The notes under the pieces: model-generated
Told to the model about the DNA's origin: nothing
What the model saw: the letters and a program-made list of their open reading frames with translations, nothing else
Databases searched by the model: none
Made by a program: the position numbers and the translations under genes
Source of the DNA: JAENVT01 sp031412355
GTDB taxonomy: Bacteria; Actinomycetota; Acidimicrobiia; Acidimicrobiales; Ilumatobacteraceae
DNA: 32,726 bases
Direction of reading: 5' to 3'
Assembly (NCBI GenBank): GCA_031412355.1
Contig: JANOCR010000129.1
Span: 1 to 32,726, forward strand
Shown here: one piece after another, positions 31,632 through 32,726 of the stretch
Numbering within the stretch: the first letter of the stretch is position 1
How the letters are laid out: the number at the start of each line of letters is the position of its first letter

Positions 31632-32206
31632 CGAGGGGCACGATCGACGGCCTGCATTCAGCGGTTCCGATCGTCTCGTTGCTGCCGGGCATCTATCAGG
31701 ACGATCTTTTTACCCAGGAGTTCACGGGTGGGCTCGACGACGTCCTGGCACCGGTGTTCACCACGCTCGACTGCCTCGACACGTACGTAGACCCGTGGCT
31801 GGCACCGGAGGATTTTCTCGAGTGGCTGGCTGGCTGGGTCGGCGTCGTGATCGACGAAGGCTGGCCGTTGGACCGCAGCCGCGCGTTCATTGCCAACATC
31901 GCCGAGCTGTACCGCTGGCGCGGAACCATCCGTGGTCTCACCGCCGAGCTGGCGATCTACACAGGCGGCGATGTCGAGATCGCGGAGAGCGGCGGGGCAG
32001 CGTGGTCACTGACGCCGGGCACCGAACCACCCGGAGACGACCAACCGCGGATGGCCGTGCGCGTTAGTGTCGACGATCCGTCGAGTATCAATGAAAGCAC
32101 CGTCGATCGAATGGTCGCAGCGGCGAAGCCGGCGCACGTCGTGCACGTCGTCGAAATCGCCAAGCGCCGCAAGGGCAAGAGCAAGTCCGGGGAGGATCCG
32201 TCATGA
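31628..32206 (+). CDS. Phage tail protein I-like baseplate protein
   Basis: 192 aa. LLPGIYQDDLFTQEFTGGLDDVLAPVFTTLDCLDTYVDP, WLAPEDFLEWLAGWVGVVIDEGWPLDRSRAFI and LYRWRGTIRGLTAEL are the signature of the tail protein I-type domain found in eCIS and P2-like baseplates. It probably joins the J-type wedge proteins or links them to fibres. The C-terminus is Lys/Arg-rich (KRRKGKSKSG). The stop overlaps the start of the zinc-ribbon gene as ATGA. Confidence 0.92.
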   Translation: MTRGTIDGLHSAVPIVSLLPGIYQDDLFTQEFTGGLDDVLAPVFTTLDCLDTYVDPWLAPEDFLEWLAGWVGVVIDEGWPLDRSRAFIANIAELYRWRGTIRGLTAELAIYTGGDVEIAESGGAAWSLTPGTEPPGDDQPRMAVRVSVDDPSSINESTVDRMVAAAKPAHVVHVVEIAKRRKGKSKSGEDPS

Positions 32207-32726
32207 TCGTTTGTAAGGAGTGCGGCTTCAAGAACTCTGATGCCGACTCGTTCTGCGGCGCCTGCGGCGGGTTCTTGGAGTGGACCGGCGAGAAGCAGGC
32301 CGCGCCTGCGCCGGAGCCCGTCGAAGAGGAGCCCCAGCAGAAGCGAAGCCTGTACGAACGCATCCAGAAAGTGATGTACGCCGATGTAGGCGAGGCCAAG
32401 CCGGTCGCATCGCCGACACCTGGCGGTCCCGGTGGTCCTCCAGGCGCGGGCGGACCCCCAGGCGCGGGCGGACCCCCAGGCGCGGGCGGACCACCCCGAC
32501 CGGGCGGACCACCACCAGGACCCGGCGGACCACCCCGACCACCAGGCGCGGGCGGACCACCACCAGGACCCGGCGGACCACCCCGACCAGGCGGACCCCC
32601 ACCAGGACCGGGCGGACCCCCAGGCGCCGGCGCACCACCACCAACACCCGGCGGACCACCGCGGCCACCCGGGCCACCAGGCAGGGGTGGACCATCACCG
32701 GCCCCGCCAGGTCTTCCCGGCCTGCC
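32203..32726 (+). CDS. Zinc-ribbon protein with long Pro/Gly-rich repeat region (3' end outside window)
   Basis: Open to the window end, 174 codons visible. Cys4-x2-Cys7-x10-Cys18-x2-Cys21 is a zinc ribbon. Residues about 30-65 are charged (EEEPQQKRSLYERIQKVM), and from about residue 73 the chain is almost only Pro, Gly, Ala and Arg (units such as GPPGAG and PPPGPGG). The frame stays open through the repeats. Such a head plus low-complexity linker suggests a tether or adaptor with another domain beyond the window. ATG 32203 overlaps the tail protein I stop, so it belongs to the eCIS operon. I do not recognise a specific family beyond the zinc ribbon. Confidence 0.8.
   Translation, partial: MIVCKECGFKNSDADSFCGACGGFLEWTGEKQAAPAPEPVEEEPQQKRSLYERIQKVMYADVGEAKPVASPTPGGPGGPPGAGGPPGAGGPPGAGGPPRPGGPPPGPGGPPRPPGAGGPPPGPGGPPRPGGPPPGPGGPPGAGAPPPTPGGPPRPPGPPGRGGPSPAPPGLPGL
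32419..32700 (+). repeat. GC-rich Pro/Gly codon repeats
   Basis: Imperfect units based on GGCGGACCNCCA and an 18-bp unit (GGCGCGGGCGGACCCCCA) repeated in a row near 32445-32495 code for GAGGPP and PGGPPP motifs. The array is in frame and prone to copy-number change. Confidence 0.8.

Noticed and set aside
20575..32206. Type VI secretion system
   Set aside because: The sheath is one protein of phage/eCIS type rather than TssB/TssC, and no TssJ/L/M membrane complex genes are seen.
20575..32726. Prophage
   Set aside because: No portal, terminase, capsid, lysis or integrase genes are seen. DUF4255, DUF4157, DUF6760 and a LysM Pvc7-like protein mark an eCIS locus.
32419..32726. Genuine collagen triple-helix domain
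   Set aside because: G-x-y phase holds only over short stretches (GPPGAG units) and is broken repeatedly by PRPGG and PPPGPGG units.
1..32726. tRNA, rRNA, CRISPR array, insertion sequence or attachment site
   Set aside because: No cloverleaf-like sequence, spaced identical repeats, transposase or integrase was found on either strand by eye; small RNAs cannot be excluded.

Overview
High-GC, gene-dense DNA with many 1-4 nt start/stop overlaps, several promoters whose -10 box lies 6-8 nt before the start codon (leaderless type), and actinobacterial-looking proteins. An actinobacterium, possibly of the Acidimicrobiia (Ilumatobacter-like), fits best; the genus is inference. No tRNA, rRNA, CRISPR array, insertion sequence or integrase was seen. 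No gene-free stretch exceeds about 200 bases.

Layout. 1-321: 3' end of a sugar (polyprenyl-phosphate) transferase. 324-2503 (-): ECF sigma factor and a coupled single-pass membrane protein. 2549-8838 (-): histidine utilisation operon hutH-hutU-def-hutF-hutI, with 4-nt overlaps from hutU to hutI; a peptide-deformylase homologue takes the place where an N-formylglutamate deformylase (HutG) would be expected. 8914-12191 (+): an orphan molybdopterin subunit of the xanthine dehydrogenase family and an Fpg/Nei DNA glycosylase. 12315-12737 (+): a minimal papain-like protease. 12817-18904 (-): a three-gene operon encoding a membrane-anchored protein and two tandemly duplicated secreted beta-propeller/choice-of-anchor-D proteins. 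19077-32726: an extracellular-type contractile injection system (eCIS) locus: NarL/LuxR regulator, DUF4255 cap protein (opposite strand), then a long + strand operon of sheath, tube, two small assembly-chaperone-like genes, DUF4157 protein, two more tube-family proteins, LysM baseplate protein, VgrG/Pvc8 spike, gp25, baseplate J, tail protein I and a zinc-ribbon/Pro-Gly-rich protein running off the window. The AAA+ ATPase, a second J-like protein, fibre and PAAR tip are not in the window and may lie downstream.

The most striking signal is at 22979-23032. The 141-aa gene after the tube gene ends in a G GGG GGA slippery heptamer, followed after 4 nt by a perfect 13-bp stem-loop. A -1 shift there would fuse it to the overlapping 53-aa DUF6760 gene, which carries an FHWP motif like that of phage P2 gpE'. 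The order sheath-tube-E-E'-large protein matches the P2 FI-FII-E-E'-T order, where E+E' is made by programmed -1 frameshifting. This suggests that an eCIS has kept a phage-type frameshifted tail assembly chaperone, with the DUF4157 protein in the tape-measure position.

Second, copies of a heptamer (CCGTTGA) lie in both divergent control regions of the eCIS locus. In one they form an 11-bp-phased array, with a further copy over the -35 position of the membrane-protein promoter. This suggests that one NarL-type regulator controls the injection machine and the neighbouring cell-surface operon.
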